DNA of 64,000 nucleotides from Diploptera punctata (GCA_030220185.1 JASPKZ010007555.1:62001-126000), one strand, 5' to 3'. Shown: positions 1 to 10,941, numbered from the stretch's first letter. Program-made: numbers and translations. The notes: generated by a model not told the origin, from the sequence alone.

Positions 1-129
1 TTTGGTAGACCACTTTATGTAGAATGACGTATTTTTGTATTGTGTACAGAGAGGAGTATAAGATGAGTTTGTGTGTTGTATGAGAGATGATAAGGAAGAA
101 AGTGAAACTCGGTGTTATCACATAGCCTA

Positions 130-412
130 CTAAAAAAACACCAAGAAGGCCACCAGGCTTAACATCCTCATTTGAACAATACCACATTCCTTCTCAACAT
201 ATGTATTGTGGAGGGATTTGCAAATTAAATGCAGGAATCTGGTGCACAGTCTATCGATTAAAATTGTACACAACCACCCCACATGGCCCTGAGATTGAAA
301 ATTTTTACATTTAATTTGACAATTTAAATTTTCAATGCCATCAGGTATCAAACCTGGGCCTGTTAGTCAGAAAGTAGGCATGCTACCACCTGAGCCAGCA
401 CAGCAAACTTCA
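130..412 (-). repeat. tRNA-derived SINE (head at 335-405)
   Basis: The minus strand has a tRNA-like head: TGGCTCAGGTGG matches the pol III A box and GGTTTGATACC the B box, 38 bases apart. The body runs toward lower coordinates and is AT-rich. The short reading frame on this strand is not coding. No second copy of this family was seen in the window. Confidence 0.45.
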
Positions 413-1018
413 AGCACATGTAGCCTAAGTCATGAGCAATTTTTTAAGAATATGTGTATGTGGGTTATTCGAGTAAATATGGCAATTTTAGTAAAATTGA
501 ATTGAAAACATACACCTAACTCATAAGTTGAATTTTCTCACCAGGACATGTATCTGAGATTGCTGTCCTCATTCTCAGCTGAGTTTGAATCTAGTTGGGA
601 ATGGGAACGATGGTGCTTGAAACCTGTCTAGACCCTCAGGAGTCCCCATCTAGGGGATATGTGGATGGCGACCACAAGGTGCCCAAGCTGAGCAAAATAT
701 TGCTTCTACTTACTTGTGTTTTGCTCCTTACTTTCTTCTTTAACCGATCTGGTATTTCTTCCTTTTCTAGTGCCAGATCCCTCTTTTTAATTTCCTATCC
801 AGTCTCCCTTGCCTGACCTCTTGTTTTCATCAACCCTGATGGTATCAAGGCCGAAGGGTTCATTTCTGTCTTTCCTATATCTCTTTCTTTTAATTTCATG
901 GGCACTCATTTCGAATGCCCACATAAGCTGCATGTTCAAAAGCAGTCCCATTGCAACATATAGCATAAGTATACAGTGGATTCGTGTCATCAGCTATGGC
1001 TGGATACACGTAATGAAG
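413..1018. other. Unclassified repeat-like sequence, no gene recognised
   Basis: Short overlapping frames exist on both strands at 595-1060 but none resembles a known protein. Its moderate GC content against AT-rich surroundings suggests an old mobile-element piece. No splice-compatible TUFM exon was found here. Confidence 0.3.
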
Positions 1019-1030
1019 AAGAAGAAACAT

Positions 1031-1180
1031 TCAAAGTTAAAATTGGGAAACACATTATGAGGTTCTTAATTAATAAATTAATGAGTCATTTTAACATCTT
1101 ACCTCATATTTCACTATAGTTACCGTGTTTGAAAAACATGAAATATGAGGTAAGATGTTAAAATGACTCATTAATTTATT
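1031..1180 (-). mobile_element. Short palindromic PLE-type element, 150 bp, with 12-bp target duplication
   Basis: Flanked by the direct repeat aagaagaaacat at 1019-1030 and 1181-1192. Inverted arms surround a small loop (aaatgagtcatt... and ...aatgactcatt, each including a cctcat/atgagg core). The tail cattatgaggttctt at the left end places it on the minus strand relative to relatives at 62830. The loop keeps only the 3' half of a hammerhead, so the ribozyme is deleted. Confidence 0.75.
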
Positions 1181-1192
1181 AAGAAGAAACAT

Positions 1193-1471
1193 GTTCTAGG
1201 TGAGGAGGTTCAGTTTATAAAATGAGATACACAATTCCAATTCAGTTTTATGTTTTCATGAAGATAAACTTGACGACTCCATTCGCCCTATTGAGATTAA
1301 TTGAATAATTTCTTGTTAAAGGGAAGTGTAATATCAATTTATGAAAGTAAATTTAAGGTTGACAAATTATATCAGAATAACCATATGATTTCTTGTGTAA
1401 TGTTATCTGAAAGGCTTGAGTTGTTACAGATTTACAATTTTATTACAAATTGAATTGTAATGTATTTCCAG
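1193..1471. other. TUFM intron sequence, nothing recognised
   Basis: AT-rich sequence without repeats shared with the rest of the window, leading into the polypyrimidine tract and acceptor at 1471. Confidence 0.5.
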
Positions 1472-1585
1472 GTGCTGATGCCATAATGAAACTTCTGGAA
1501 GAAGTTGATAAAAATATTCCAACTCCACAAAGAGATCTTGATAAACCATTCCTTCTCCCAGTAGAGAGTGTGTACTCTATACCAG
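1472..1585 (+). CDS. TUFM: Mitochondrial elongation factor Tu, internal exon (first one in window)
   Basis: EF-Tu carries aminoacyl-tRNA to the ribosome as a GTP complex; this form serves the mitochondrial matrix. The exon reads [18 protein letters not shown] and then [17 protein letters not shown], the conserved end of the G domain, the linker and the first strand of domain 2. Acceptor tttccag ends at 1471 and donor gtatat starts at 1586. The exon opens with the last two bases of a codon and closes in phase 1, which joins in frame to the exon at 7418. The GTP-binding motifs and the mitochondrial targeting peptide must lie in exons before the window. Introns and unbroken frames argue against a processed pseudogene. 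Confidence 0.95.
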
Positions 1586-1879
1586 GTATATGATGTTATT
1601 CTATTTTTAACATTACTTTATTTGCTAGTAATGCTTATATTTAATATTGAAACACTGAAAAATATATATTGTTTATTATATGATGAGTTTCACTGATGTT
1701 AGTTTTTTAAACAGCCAAGCATTTATGTTTTAAACATGTCCCAAAAGTCAAAATATAAATTTTTTTCTTAAAGTCTTCATACTCTTCATTTTGATAATTG
1801 ATTTTAAAAGTAATTCTACTATGATATCACTACTGTTATTAATCTATTTTCTTTTTTTATAATTTTGACCATTGCTCTA

Positions 1880-2173
1880 GGGGGCATGCCTTAGCGTAGT
1901 GGTTAAGGGACTGCGCTACAAGTTGGAAGGTCAAAGGTTCGAGTCCCACTGGGGTCAGGATTTTTAAACTGACCCAAACCTTCTGGCAGCACTATAGCCC
2001 TGGGGTCGACTCGGCCTCTAACGGAAATGAATACCAGACATTTGTTCTGGGGATAAATGCGGCCATCATACAGGGCTGACAACAAGTGCCGATTGTTTAG
2101 AAAAAGTTGGAGCCTTAACGTCCTACTACCCCAAGGGCCTCCTGAGGCCTGTAGTGGGATCACTTTACTTTAC
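1880..2173 (+). repeat. SINE family S1, nearly full length
   Basis: tRNA-like head with A box ttagcgtagtggttaagg and B box ggttcgagtcc, then a body with gacccaaaccttctggc and a 3' end gggatcactttac. Matches copies at 6432, 47535 and 61404 over about 290 bases. Confidence 0.85.
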
Positions 2174-2271
2174 GTCTAGGGGTAACTTTTTTATAATTTA
2201 CCATTTCTAATGTTTTAATTCTTTATAAATGCAGTTGAAATATCACTTGTACAATAATAAAATGCTATTCA

Positions 2272-2600
2272 CTGCTGTGGTTTCGAGGTAGTGTGCTGCC
2301 TTGTCACACAGTGAGCCTGGGTTGAGCCCCTAGTCAGGACAAGTTTCCTGGGTGAGGTTTTTTTTTGGGCTTTTTCCTCAGCTCTGAGACAAATGTCAGG
2401 AAAATTTAAGTCCCAAACAGTCCCTAAACATCATATGGCCATCATAATCACCTCAGATTGAGTTTAGTAATTAGGACTCTCCTGGTGCACCACTATCATC
2501 ATCACCCATCATATCACCGGGGCAATGTAACTCTGCCTTCCAGGAGCCTTAGAAGTGAGTTACAATTACATCAGTGCCAGGAGAGAATACCAGAAATGCC
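2272..2600 (+). repeat. SINE with S2 head and a different 3' tail
   Basis: The head (gtggtttcgaggtagtgtgc, box B gggttgagccc) and the tcctgggtgaggtttttt body match the S2 copies at 12330 and 26588. From about 2455 the tail (ggtgcaccactatcatcatc to gccaggagagaataccagaaa) instead matches the minus-strand SINE at 25335-25622. This is a modular or recombinant SINE. Confidence 0.7.
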
Positions 2601-2654
2601 AAAATGACATCCTGGGGCATTGAACAAAAAAACGATGAAATGCTTATTAATAAA

Positions 2655-2832
2655 AATACAGTAGGAAGTAACATTATGAGGAGGTTCTTTTTAATAATTA
2701 ATTTGAGTCTGACATCTTACCTCATAAATCGTTGTGTTCTTGAGAGCATGTTTCAATATGTCATCATAGTATCGTCAGTTTATGAAGTAAGATGTCAGAC
2801 TCAAATTAATTTATAATAAGATGCTTAATAAA
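2655..2832 (-). mobile_element. Palindromic PLE-type element with degraded hammerhead
   Basis: Begins with the family end motif ggaagtaacattatgagg. The arms taatttgagtctgacatctt and its complement near 2790-2812 enclose a loop with CUGACGA and GAAACAUG on the minus strand, but stem II no longer pairs well. Flanks atgcttattaataa and atgcttaataaata look like a decayed target duplication. Confidence 0.6.
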
Positions 2833-2835
2833 TAA

Positions 2836-3600
2836 GTTGAATGTGCTGTCATCTTACCTCACATTGGTTGTTTCTTGGAGGACATATTTCAGAGCATCTT
2901 TACTCTATATTCAACTTGTACAGACTGATGATCTTTTAAGTTGTCAGCCCTGGATGTCGACTCCCACTCCATCTTTTTGTGGTGCAAAGAACTTGCATAT
3001 TAAATTTTTCTCTCCAGGAATTTCAAGAATCATGATTCTCTCCTTGTTCTTCTGTATGCAGATATTTTCCCAAATGGCAAGTTCATTTATATTTTCTAAC
3101 TGTTTTAATTATTTTTGTAATTACATTGATTTTAAACATCAACAAAAATGAAAACATTGATGATGGCAAAAAATCAGGAATATGCCAAATAAAGTGTGCA
3201 GATTGTGATGAGATATACGTATGGAAAACAAAAAGAAATTTAACCGTTAGAACTAAGGAACACGTAAGAAATGTAGAAAAGAGAAGTAGAAAAATCTGTA
3301 GTAGCTGCTCATGTTTGATCAGAAAAACATAAAATGGATGTAAACACCAAATTATTAAAACAGTTAGAAAATACAAATTAACTTGCCATTTGGGAAAAGA
3401 TCTACATCCAGAAGAACAAGGATAGAATTATACATTTTTAATTTCCTGGGGAGAGAGAGAGAGATTTAATATGCAAATTATTTGGACCACAAAGAAAGGG
3501 AGTAGGAGTCGACATGCAGGGCTGTACAAGCTCTGAGAAACAACCAATATACAGCAGACTCAACTTATTTATTAAGTACAACCTTATAATGTTATTTCCC
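2836..3600. mobile_element. Inverted pair of Penelope-like endonuclease fragments
   Basis: The left part (about 2850-3115) is the minus-strand 3' end of a PLE. From 3130 the plus strand reads NENIDDGKKSGICQIKCADC, then DEIYVWKTKRNLTVRTKEHV: a GIY-YIG nuclease with the CXXC finger and RTKEH core, but YIG has become YVW and stops follow at 3330. The right end carries the family motif ataatgttatttccc near 3585. Old and inactive. Confidence 0.7.
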
Positions 3601-4615
3601 ATTGTATTTTCATAATAAAATGCTTGTTTAATAATTATGATATTTTTAGAACTTACATATGGCTACGGGTCAGTCTGATAATTCTCATTTGTCCAAAGAA
3701 AATTATTATATAAATAACTTTAATATTTCACACAAACATACAAAATATTGAAAAATTTGAATTGTGAAACAAAAGACAATCTCAAACTTAATGTCATACC
3801 AGCCAAACAATGGTCAAATTATTTTCAAAATCTATGGACCCAAACTCCAAATACTCTCACTTTACCATCATCCAATAACACCTCTACAGACTTGATTACA
3901 GAGGACTATCAGAAGTATTAACGAAAATGAGAATCAACAAAGCTCCTGGAGAGGATGGAATCAGTATTGAACTGTTTAAAAATTCAAATCCTCTGTTTTT
4001 AGACAGATTTCTAACATTCTTAAATAAACTATGGGAAGGGAGAGACATTCCTGTAAGTTGGACAAAATCTATTGTAATACCAATATTTAAAAAAGGAGAC
4101 AAGAAAAACTGAAAATTGCAGAGGCATCAGCTTACTAAATACTGGATACAAAATTTATGCCAATATAATTAAGAACAAATTATACAAACATCTTAACAGC
4201 CTCCTCAGAGAAGAATAGAATGGCTTTCGTAAAGGTCGATCCTCCTGTGATGGTTATATCTCCATGAAATTATTAATAGAAAAACACAGGGAGTTCAATG
4301 TAGAAACACATTTAGCTTTTGTGGACTTCAAAAAAGCCTTCGACAATATCAATAGGAATAAACTGTTGGAAATTTTAGCTGACAACAATCTACCACAACA
4401 GCACATTTTAAATTTATACAATATCTATAAAACAAATTTGATTTCAGTTTTAGTCAGTAACACACAAACAGAATGGACCGAAATTAATAGGGGCATTAGA
4501 CAAGGATGTGGCCTCTCACCCTTGCTCTTTATCATATACGTGGATAGAATACTCCAAGATTGGCGACAGATGAGACACGGTTCTATCCAAATTAATAGAA
4601 ACCATAAAATAGACT

Positions 4616-5117
4616 TATGATGATCTTGAAGAGGATTTTCGGGCTGTAGGCCGTGATCGTGAGGCTTGTAGTTCCCCGACGTTTCGCCAGAGACTGCGTC
4701 TGGCATCCTCAAGGGTTGTCTTGAGACTGGCAATTCTGTCTGCTGTCTGTCCTATTTATACATTCACCGCGATGTGTTCGTAAGTTGTATCTGCCTTCTG
4801 TTTGGTCAGCGTTAGGGACTTCCATTGCTCCAATGAGATTGCTGTTTGATGGTCTAGTCGACTGTAAGTTATATCTGTCTTCTGATTGGTCAGCAGTAGG
4901 GACTTCCATTGTTCTACTGAGATTGCTGTTTGATAGTCTAGTCGACTGTGCTTGTAGAGGTTTACATTTCGCGTTTTTTAGAACCGGTATCCATACTTTG
5001 TTGACTTTTAATGATTCTTCTTTTATGTTTGATTATTTCGATGGCTTCTCGTTGTAGACGGGTAAAATAGTGTGTGCAGTTAGATAGCAACTCCGGCCGT
5101 GAAAGTCTATATGAATA
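4616..5117 (-). mobile_element. 502-bp hammerhead-bearing insertion in LINE-B, 13-bp target duplication
   Basis: The direct repeat cataaaatagact at 4603-4615 and 5118-5130 brackets it exactly. It holds a hammerhead core at 4674-4716 and an internal near-duplicate of about 85 bases (ttggtcagcgttagggactt at about 4801 and ttggtcagcagtagggactt at about 4886). It ends with actccggccgtgaaagtct, an end shared with the 163-bp element at 11128. Its sequence does not match the cctcat palindromes. Probably a PLE pseudo-LTR or retrozyme-like element; no protein is encoded. Confidence 0.75.
4674..4716 (-). ncRNA. Hammerhead ribozyme-like core
   Basis: RNA of the minus strand: stem I CCC/GGG, core UUGAGGA, stem II GCCAGA with UCUGGC, GAAA, a two-base stem III CG, then UC at the expected cleavage site. 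The only departure from the CUGANGA consensus is C3 to U. Confidence 0.65.
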
Positions 5118-5850
5118 CATAAAATAGACTCTTTGCTTTTTGCAGATGATTTGGTATTAATAGCTCCAACAGAAAGAGATTTACAGTTTTCTATACACAA
5201 TTTTAATATAATTGCAAAAAGGTACAATATGGAAATCAATACAAAGAAAACTAAAGTGGTGGCCTTTTGTGGGAAATACCCTATACCTAGCAAAATTGTT
5301 TTGGATGATGAAATTTTAGAACGAGTAAATAAATTTAATTATTTGGGTTATAATTTAACATTTCAAGATGAAACTGATATATCAAAGAAAATCACAAATT
5401 TTACAAAAACAACGGGGATAATTAACAGTATAATGAAACCATCTTTAGTACAGAAGAACACAAGATTACGTCTTTGTAAGGTTCTCAAGACCAGTATTAA
5501 GATATGGTAGTGAAGCCGAATAACAGCAAATGAGATGTGATTTATGCGCCAAATAGCAGGCTACACAAAGTGGGACCATAAAAGAAATGAGGAAATTATG
5601 GAAGAGTTGGATGTAGAACCCATTTTTCACCATATACAGAACTACCAGAACAACTGGAAAGCCCATCTTCAACGAATGCTGTCTCATAGAATTCCAAAAG
5701 CCATACTTTGCTACTGCCCCCAAGGCAAAAGATCACTGGGACGTCCAAAAAAGCACTGGATGAAAAATTCTTCTGTGAGACCATAACAGGCCACTTGGCC
5801 TAATACTTGCATGGATGATGATGATGATGATGATGATAATATTTCACTCT

Positions 5851-6431
5851 AAATTGTAGGCCTGGTAAGAATTCTTGGAAAAAATTTTAAGACACTTTAC
5901 TTTCTTATGGTTTGTTTACCTAAGGGTCGAGGATAATAAACCACTAGATAATACTTTCTTAGTGGACTTTTTGCTTAACAATTATAATTAGTCTCAGCTC
6001 TCTGGTTTTGAAACCTTATGTCCATTAAATGATAGCCATAAATATGTCTTTGGAGAGATGTACACATAATTATCCCTTCAAGCTAACTCCTTTAAATCAC
6101 TCAAGGCTCACATCCATTAATACTAACCCTTGGCTATATAATTTTACTAAAAAAATAGAAACAATACATTTTCTTAAAGCTACATTTCTATATTGTGAAT
6201 TTCTGTCCAGCTAAAAAACAAAATTTTAGGTTACAATAGGCAATCTCATTTTTAAAAGATTGGCCTAGCCTATCTCTGACTTTTGTTGTCTGTCAAAATC
6301 AACGAGTTTATGGTATGCTGTGATGATAAATAATCGAATATAACATGAAGGGTGGTATATTCAGGCTCAAACTTCAAACCTAAAACGAATCTTAAGTTTT
6401 CCTTTAAAACTTTGTATCGGTATTTGTAGTC
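5851..6431. other. TUFM intron, no feature recognised
   Basis: AT-rich; a 61-codon frame at 6029 shows no family resemblance. No shared repeat detected. Confidence 0.4.
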
Positions 6432-6715
6432 AGGGGGCACACCATAGGATAGTGGTTAAGGCACTGCGCTACAAGCTGGAAGGTCGAGGGTTCGAGTCCT
6501 GATGGGGGTCAGGATTTTTAAATTGACTCAAACCTTCTGGTGGTGCTGTGTCCCTGGGGTTGACTCAACCTCTAATGGAAATGAGTTCCAGATGCCTGTA
6601 CTGGAGGTAAAGGTAGCTGTCACACATGGCTGACATCAAGTGCCGATTGTCCAGAAAAAGTAGAAGCCTTAACTCCTACCACCCCAAGGGCCTCTTGAGG
6701 CCTTTCCCTTTATTT
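6432..6715 (+). repeat. SINE family S1
   Basis: A box ggatagtggttaaggcactg and B box gttcgagtcct, then the S1 body. It diverges from the 1880 copy mainly by C-to-T type changes. Confidence 0.8.
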
Positions 6716-6799
6716 ATAGCCAGACTGTAGTGTGGCTAGTGAGTTTTGTTGTAAACGAAGCATAAAGAGATGGAAATTGAGATCTATGACATGGCTACC

Positions 6800-6950
6800 T
6801 TCCATTGATATATAATAATAATAATAATATATAATATCCTCAACTCGTGTCCAATTCAAGGTCGGGTCGAGGGATGAGATGAAGCCCCTTATATAGAGGT
6901 GTGTGAATGACAAGGTTGCCGACCAACCACACCTGACATACTGATATATA
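6800..6950 (-). repeat. ATA microsatellite and SINE family S6 fragment
   Basis: ATA repeats at about 6812-6833, then ctcaactcgtgtccaattca through gaatgacaaggttgcc, which matches the 3' part of the minus-strand SINE at 52565-52855. Confidence 0.5.
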
Positions 6951-7417
6951 ATGCAGACCCTAATTGAGATTAATGGCTTTCCTTGAAAATTTCAATTCTG
7001 TAGTAAGTTATTTCTCCCTTGTAAAACTTCTCAAAATCCAATTAGTTGCTTCTAAGTGTTTGTTTCCTTCCTCCATCTGCAACAACACTATGTGAGTGAG
7101 TTGCAGCAGCTTCTCTTCCTGCAATATTTGTGGCAGGATTTGCAGACAAACTTGATCCATTTAATATAAGAATGTGCAATAAAATATTTGTCAATAACTC
7201 GATGTTGAGAAAACAAGCTCTAATGGTTGGGGACCTAGACATGTCACTCCTATACTGGCTGTAAGAACATCCTCTTCTGTGGTTAACATTTATGTTCAAA
7301 TATTATTATTATTATTATTATTAAATTACACCTCATATTACACTTAATGTTTGTTTTATTGTTTAATTTAATTTTGAAGTTCTGGTTTGTTGCATGAGAT
7401 TTATTTTCTTTTCACAG
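6951..7417. other. TUFM intron with ATT microsatellite
   Basis: Nothing recognised apart from an ATT run at 7301-7322. The stretch ends in the acceptor tract ttattttcttttcacag of the exon at 7418. Confidence 0.4.
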
Positions 7418-7522
7418 GGCGAGGCACTGTTGTAACAGGCAGATTAGAAAGAGGCAAACTTAAAAAAGGATCTGACTGTGAATTTATTGGCCATAACAAA
7501 ACCATTAAGAGTACAGTTACAG
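7418..7522 (+). CDS. TUFM: Mitochondrial elongation factor Tu, domain 2 exon
   Basis: Translates as [18 protein letters not shown], then [18 protein letters not shown], the beta-barrel domain 2 that contacts the aminoacyl end of tRNA. The preceding acceptor is ttttcacag and the donor is gttagt at 7523. Phase 1 at both ends: the split glycine codons restore PG-RGT upstream and TG-VEM downstream. The intron before it is 5.8 kb and holds two SINE families, a LINE and Penelope remnants; the one after it is 3.4 kb and holds a MITE and a LINE. Confidence 0.95.
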
Positions 7523-7550
7523 GTTAGTTAATATCTATAATAAATTATTA

Positions 7551-7756
7551 GAGATCCGTGAAATTTGCTAGTCGTGATAATGCAAAATGCTCTAAGTTTC
7601 ATTTTCTTGTACCATTTATTAATTCCACTTCCCACAAACCTCAAAAAAAGCATTTATGAAATGCAGAATTATACGATAATATGAAATAACACCAAAATTA
7701 AACATTTTCAGCGAATTCCGGATTGTTCTATTCGTGAAACCACTTTCACGGATCTC
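7551..7756. mobile_element. MITE with 13-bp terminal inverted repeats and TA duplication
   Basis: gagatccgtgaaa at 7551-7563 is repeated inverted as tttcacggatctc at 7744-7756, with TA on both sides. At 206 bp with no coding capacity it looks like a Tc1/mariner-type MITE. Confidence 0.75.
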
Positions 7757-8300
7757 TACAAATTGTTCATAAAATGAAGCAAGAAACATTTTACCTCCCT
7801 TTAACTAACTTAACTCACTGGCACTATCGAACGCGTAGGTTCATGGCCATGCAGACATAAGCTCTCCACACATCGCTATCCTTAGCCAATGTTTTCCAAT
7901 CATCCCCTGTATAATCCACTCCCCTCAAATCATAGTTAATGTTATTCTCCCACTTCATTCTTGGTTTACCAAGTGTGCGTTTTCCCCTCTGGTTTTCCTA
8001 CAAGAAGCTTCCATGCACATCTTTCATTCTCCATTCGTGCCACATGTCCTGCCCATCATAGTCTACGAGACTTAACTGTTCTCATTATATCTGGCTTCCT
8101 ATAAAGACCATGTAATTCGCTGTTATGCAGTCTTCTCCATTCACCTGTCCATCTCTCTTTGGTCCAAAAACTTTCCTAAGAACATCCCTATAATATAACT
8201 GGTAGAATAATAGTTTTATTTATTTTCAGTTTAACGTTTAATATAAAATTATAGAATATTCACCTGAAAGGTCCGTCTCCTCAACTTAATTATCATTTAA

Positions 8301-8336
8301 CTGTAGCGCTTTCGGGACTTGTCCCATCATCGGCAG
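8301..8336 (-). ncRNA. Hammerhead ribozyme core, left arm
   Basis: Exact mirror of the copy at 8356-8391, as the two arms are identical. Confidence 0.65.
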
Positions 8337-8355
8337 GATTCAAAAGTTTTGAATC

Positions 8356-8391
8356 CTGCCGATGATGGGACAAGTCCCGAAAGCGCTACAG
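8356..8391 (+). ncRNA. Hammerhead ribozyme core, right arm
   Basis: Stem I CUG/CAG, core CCGAUGA (U4 is C), stem II GGGAC/GUCCC with a two-base loop, GAAA, palindromic stem III GCGC, cleavage site UA. Confidence 0.65.
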
Positions 8392-9895
8392 TTAAATGAT
8401 AATTAAGTTGAGGAGACGGACCTTTCAGGTGAATATTCTATAATTTTATATTAATTTTGAATAAACCTCAACGGAACACATCATGAATCTTATAAAAGTT
8501 GAGTTTAACGTTTTTTGAAAAGAGTTGGGAAGTCAAGAGTCTCTGTAATGCATAATAACACGCATTCCCAGAATTGAGCCTATGTTTAATTTCCTTGTGC
8601 ATCTCATTCCTGTTTGTGATTATTGTTCCTAGGTATTTGAATTCAGCCACTCCCTCAAAATTTCCTTCATTTGTCATTAACTGTCCATTTCCATTATATA
8701 ATGTATTTTTATGTGTGACCGTATATTCAGTTTTATTGATATTTACTTCCAGCCCCAATTTCTTAGTGTTACTCAATAGTGTGTGCATGTTGGCCTTTAG
8801 TATCTCCTCGCTATCGGCCAATAGTACTACATCATCAGCATAAACCAACAGCTTATTAATACCGTTGAGTTGTTGGCCTTCTTCAGCCTCTAAAGATTTG
8901 ATGGCATGCTCTAGTACAAAATTAAATAGTAGAGGAGATAGTACATCTCCTTGCTTCAACCCATTCTGGATTTCAAAAGTATCCGAAAACTGTTTGCCTA
9001 CATGCACCCTACTCTTTGTGCCATTTAGACACATTCATATAAGTCTAACTAACTTTTTAGGAATTCTGAACTCCAGCAGGATACATATAACTTCTCCCTC
9101 TTAATTGAATTGTATGCCTTTTTGAAGTCTACGTATAGTTGGATGTACAATACCATTATATTCCCATTTCTTTTCTAAAATCTGTCTTAAGATAAAAATC
9201 AGATCTATTGTAGACCTGTTTCTCCTAGAATGTCATCAATATAGGGAGTAAGTCTGCTTACTAATATATTTGTTAGAATTTTGTACGAAGTTGAAAGTAA
9301 TGAGATGTCCCTATAGTTGTTGCAATTAGTTTTATCTCCTTTCTTATAAATTGGTACGATAATCGATTCTTTCCATTCATCTGGAAGAGCTTTATCCCAA
9401 ATCATATTAAGCAACTGGCATATCTTGTCCATCAGTTTTTCTCCCTCTGATTTTATCAGTTCTGCTGGGATCTCATCTGAACCTGATGCTTTATACAGCT
9501 TCAATTTTTCTACCATCATTTCAACCTTTAATGCACTTGGTTCTATGATTAGCATTTCTGCTGTCTGTAAATTATCCTCTTCAATATCCTGTTTGGTATG
9601 TACATTTAATAATTGATTAAAGTAACTTTTCCATATATTTAATATACTCCTGGAATCTGCAATCATATCCCCATTTTCATTTTGAATTATGTTTGTTCTA
9701 GCCTGAAACCCTTTCTTCTCTATCCTAATCCCCTGATATAATTCTCTAATGTTCCTATTTTTGGCATTCATTTCAAGATCATTAATCTTCTCTCTCAGAT
9801 ATTCCCTCTTTTTAGTCTTTAGTAACCTCGTGGTTTCCCATCTAACACTACCCAATTGATCCAAATTTACCTCATTTGGTACCTTCCTCTACATT

Positions 9896-10941
9896 AAATG
9901 AAAAAGAATGTGAGAATACTAATGAATACTAATTCCATTGGATTGAGAACTGAGGAAAATTTTTGGGCTGGTAGATCAGGCATGAAAGCTCTTCATAGTT
10001 AAGTATGGGAAATAACAGTATGAAGTTCTTAATTCGTAAATTAATGAGTCATTTTTACATCTCATTAATTTATGAATGAAAGCTCTTTCTGATTACAAGC
10101 TGGATGGCATAGGTTCAATACAGGGCAGCAAAAATGTGTAAATTATTCTTCAGTCATTAGTGACCAGACAGGTTCTCGGGCCTATTCATCTTCTTGAAAA
10201 ATAACTAACAGGAACCTTTCCTCAGCATAAATCGACCTTAGCATAGGGCTGGACATCCTTCCTCCTTTAGTTCCATTGTTAAGAGTTGTGAATTACTCCC
10301 TCCCTGTCCAAGGATCCTTTATGGTCTGTTAGTGTTAGTTTACCTTTTATCTACAACTGAGAAAGCTATTAAAATACTAGTTAGGTTGACTCGCCTAAGA
10401 ATTTTAACTGAATTGCTCTGCATATGAGCTTTAAATTTTAACTCATCCATTATGATCATACCACATGCCAAAAACAGTCTTAACAATTTTTGTTGGTTTA
10501 TATGTAGAGAGAGAGAGAGTGTGTGTGTGCGTGCGTGCGCATGCATGCATGTTTTGTCAACAGCTTTTAACAGTGAAGTTATCTTCCTTCCCCATACCTC
10601 TAATTTGTCAGATTACCATACCGTTTACTGTTTGGTATAACATGTGTTTAGGAGAACTCTAATTCTATTTGGTGAAGGTATTTACTAAGACAATAAAGAA
10701 AATAAAAGTTTAAATATCTCACAGCAGTTTTATCAGGAAGATGTAAAATTAATTTTAAATGTAAATATCTTTAAGTTTGTTGTTGTTTTGTGGTAGAACT
10801 GAGTTGAATTAATTTTGCTTTTAATAACTCTTTTTATACATTTATCTCAGAAGTTTGTTTTTGTATTAATTTCTGTTCTTTTTGGCTAACGTATAAATTG
10901 TTATATGTGGAGTGAGTTCACTATTCTTCACTTGCATGCAG
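9896..10941. other. TUFM intron with remnant PLE-type element and GA/GT microsatellite
   Basis: gggaaataacagtatgaag at 10008 followed by taatgagtcatttttacatc marks a truncated palindromic element to about 10075. A GA then GT/GC simple repeat lies at 10507-10550; the frames read across it are artefacts. The rest, 10100-10500 and 10560-10930, shows nothing else. Confidence 0.5.

Larger units (their letters stand above)
3740..5850 (+). pseudogene. LINE-B reverse transcriptase, interrupted copy
   Basis: Non-LTR reverse transcriptase fragments in several frames: INKAPGEDGISIELF and WTKSIVIPIFKKGDK (3930-4112), FVDFKKAFDNINRNKLLEIL and GIRQGCGLSPLLFIIYVD (4264-4620), then LLFADDLVLIAPTERD (5133 on) with the FADD catalytic box, and a C-terminal QIAGYTKWDHKRNEEIMEEL domain to 5786. 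The 3' end is gcctaatacttgcatgg followed by a GAT repeat tail. A 502-bp insertion splits it after 4615, and there are further stops and frameshifts. The 5' end and endonuclease domain are missing. A second copy lies at 42585-45010. Confidence 0.88.
8240..8501 (+). mobile_element. Hammerhead palindrome inserted in LINE-A, 12-bp target duplication
   Basis: agtttaacgttt at 8228-8239 is repeated at 8502-8513. A perfect inverted repeat spans 8238-8345 and 8347-8454 (108-base arms around a single G). Each arm holds a complete hammerhead core. The 3' tail ttgaataaacctcaacgg replaces the usual aaacctcatagtg end. Confidence 0.85.
7803..9895 (-). pseudogene. LINE-A reverse transcriptase, 5'-truncated and interrupted
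   Basis: Minus-strand reading from 9864: KTKKREYLREKINDLEMNAK, EKLKLYKASGSDEIPAELIK, WKESIIVPIYKKGDKTNCNN, then GLKQGDVLSPLLFNFVLEHA and LLVYADDVVLLADSEE with the YADD catalytic box, then LGTIITNRNEMHKEIKHRLN. A palindromic element at 8240-8501 splits the frame inside NVKL. The 3' domain continues at about 8220-7810 with typical GEWRRLHN-like and KPEGKR-like motifs in broken frames. The endonuclease domain is missing. Same family as 42925, 49187 and 60450. Confidence 0.88.

Noticed and set aside
595..1060. Small open frames near the left end as genes
   Set aside because: No recognisable domain, no splice context, overlapping frames on both strands.
10340..10662. Frames across the GA/GT repeat
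   Set aside because: They are products of the simple repeat.
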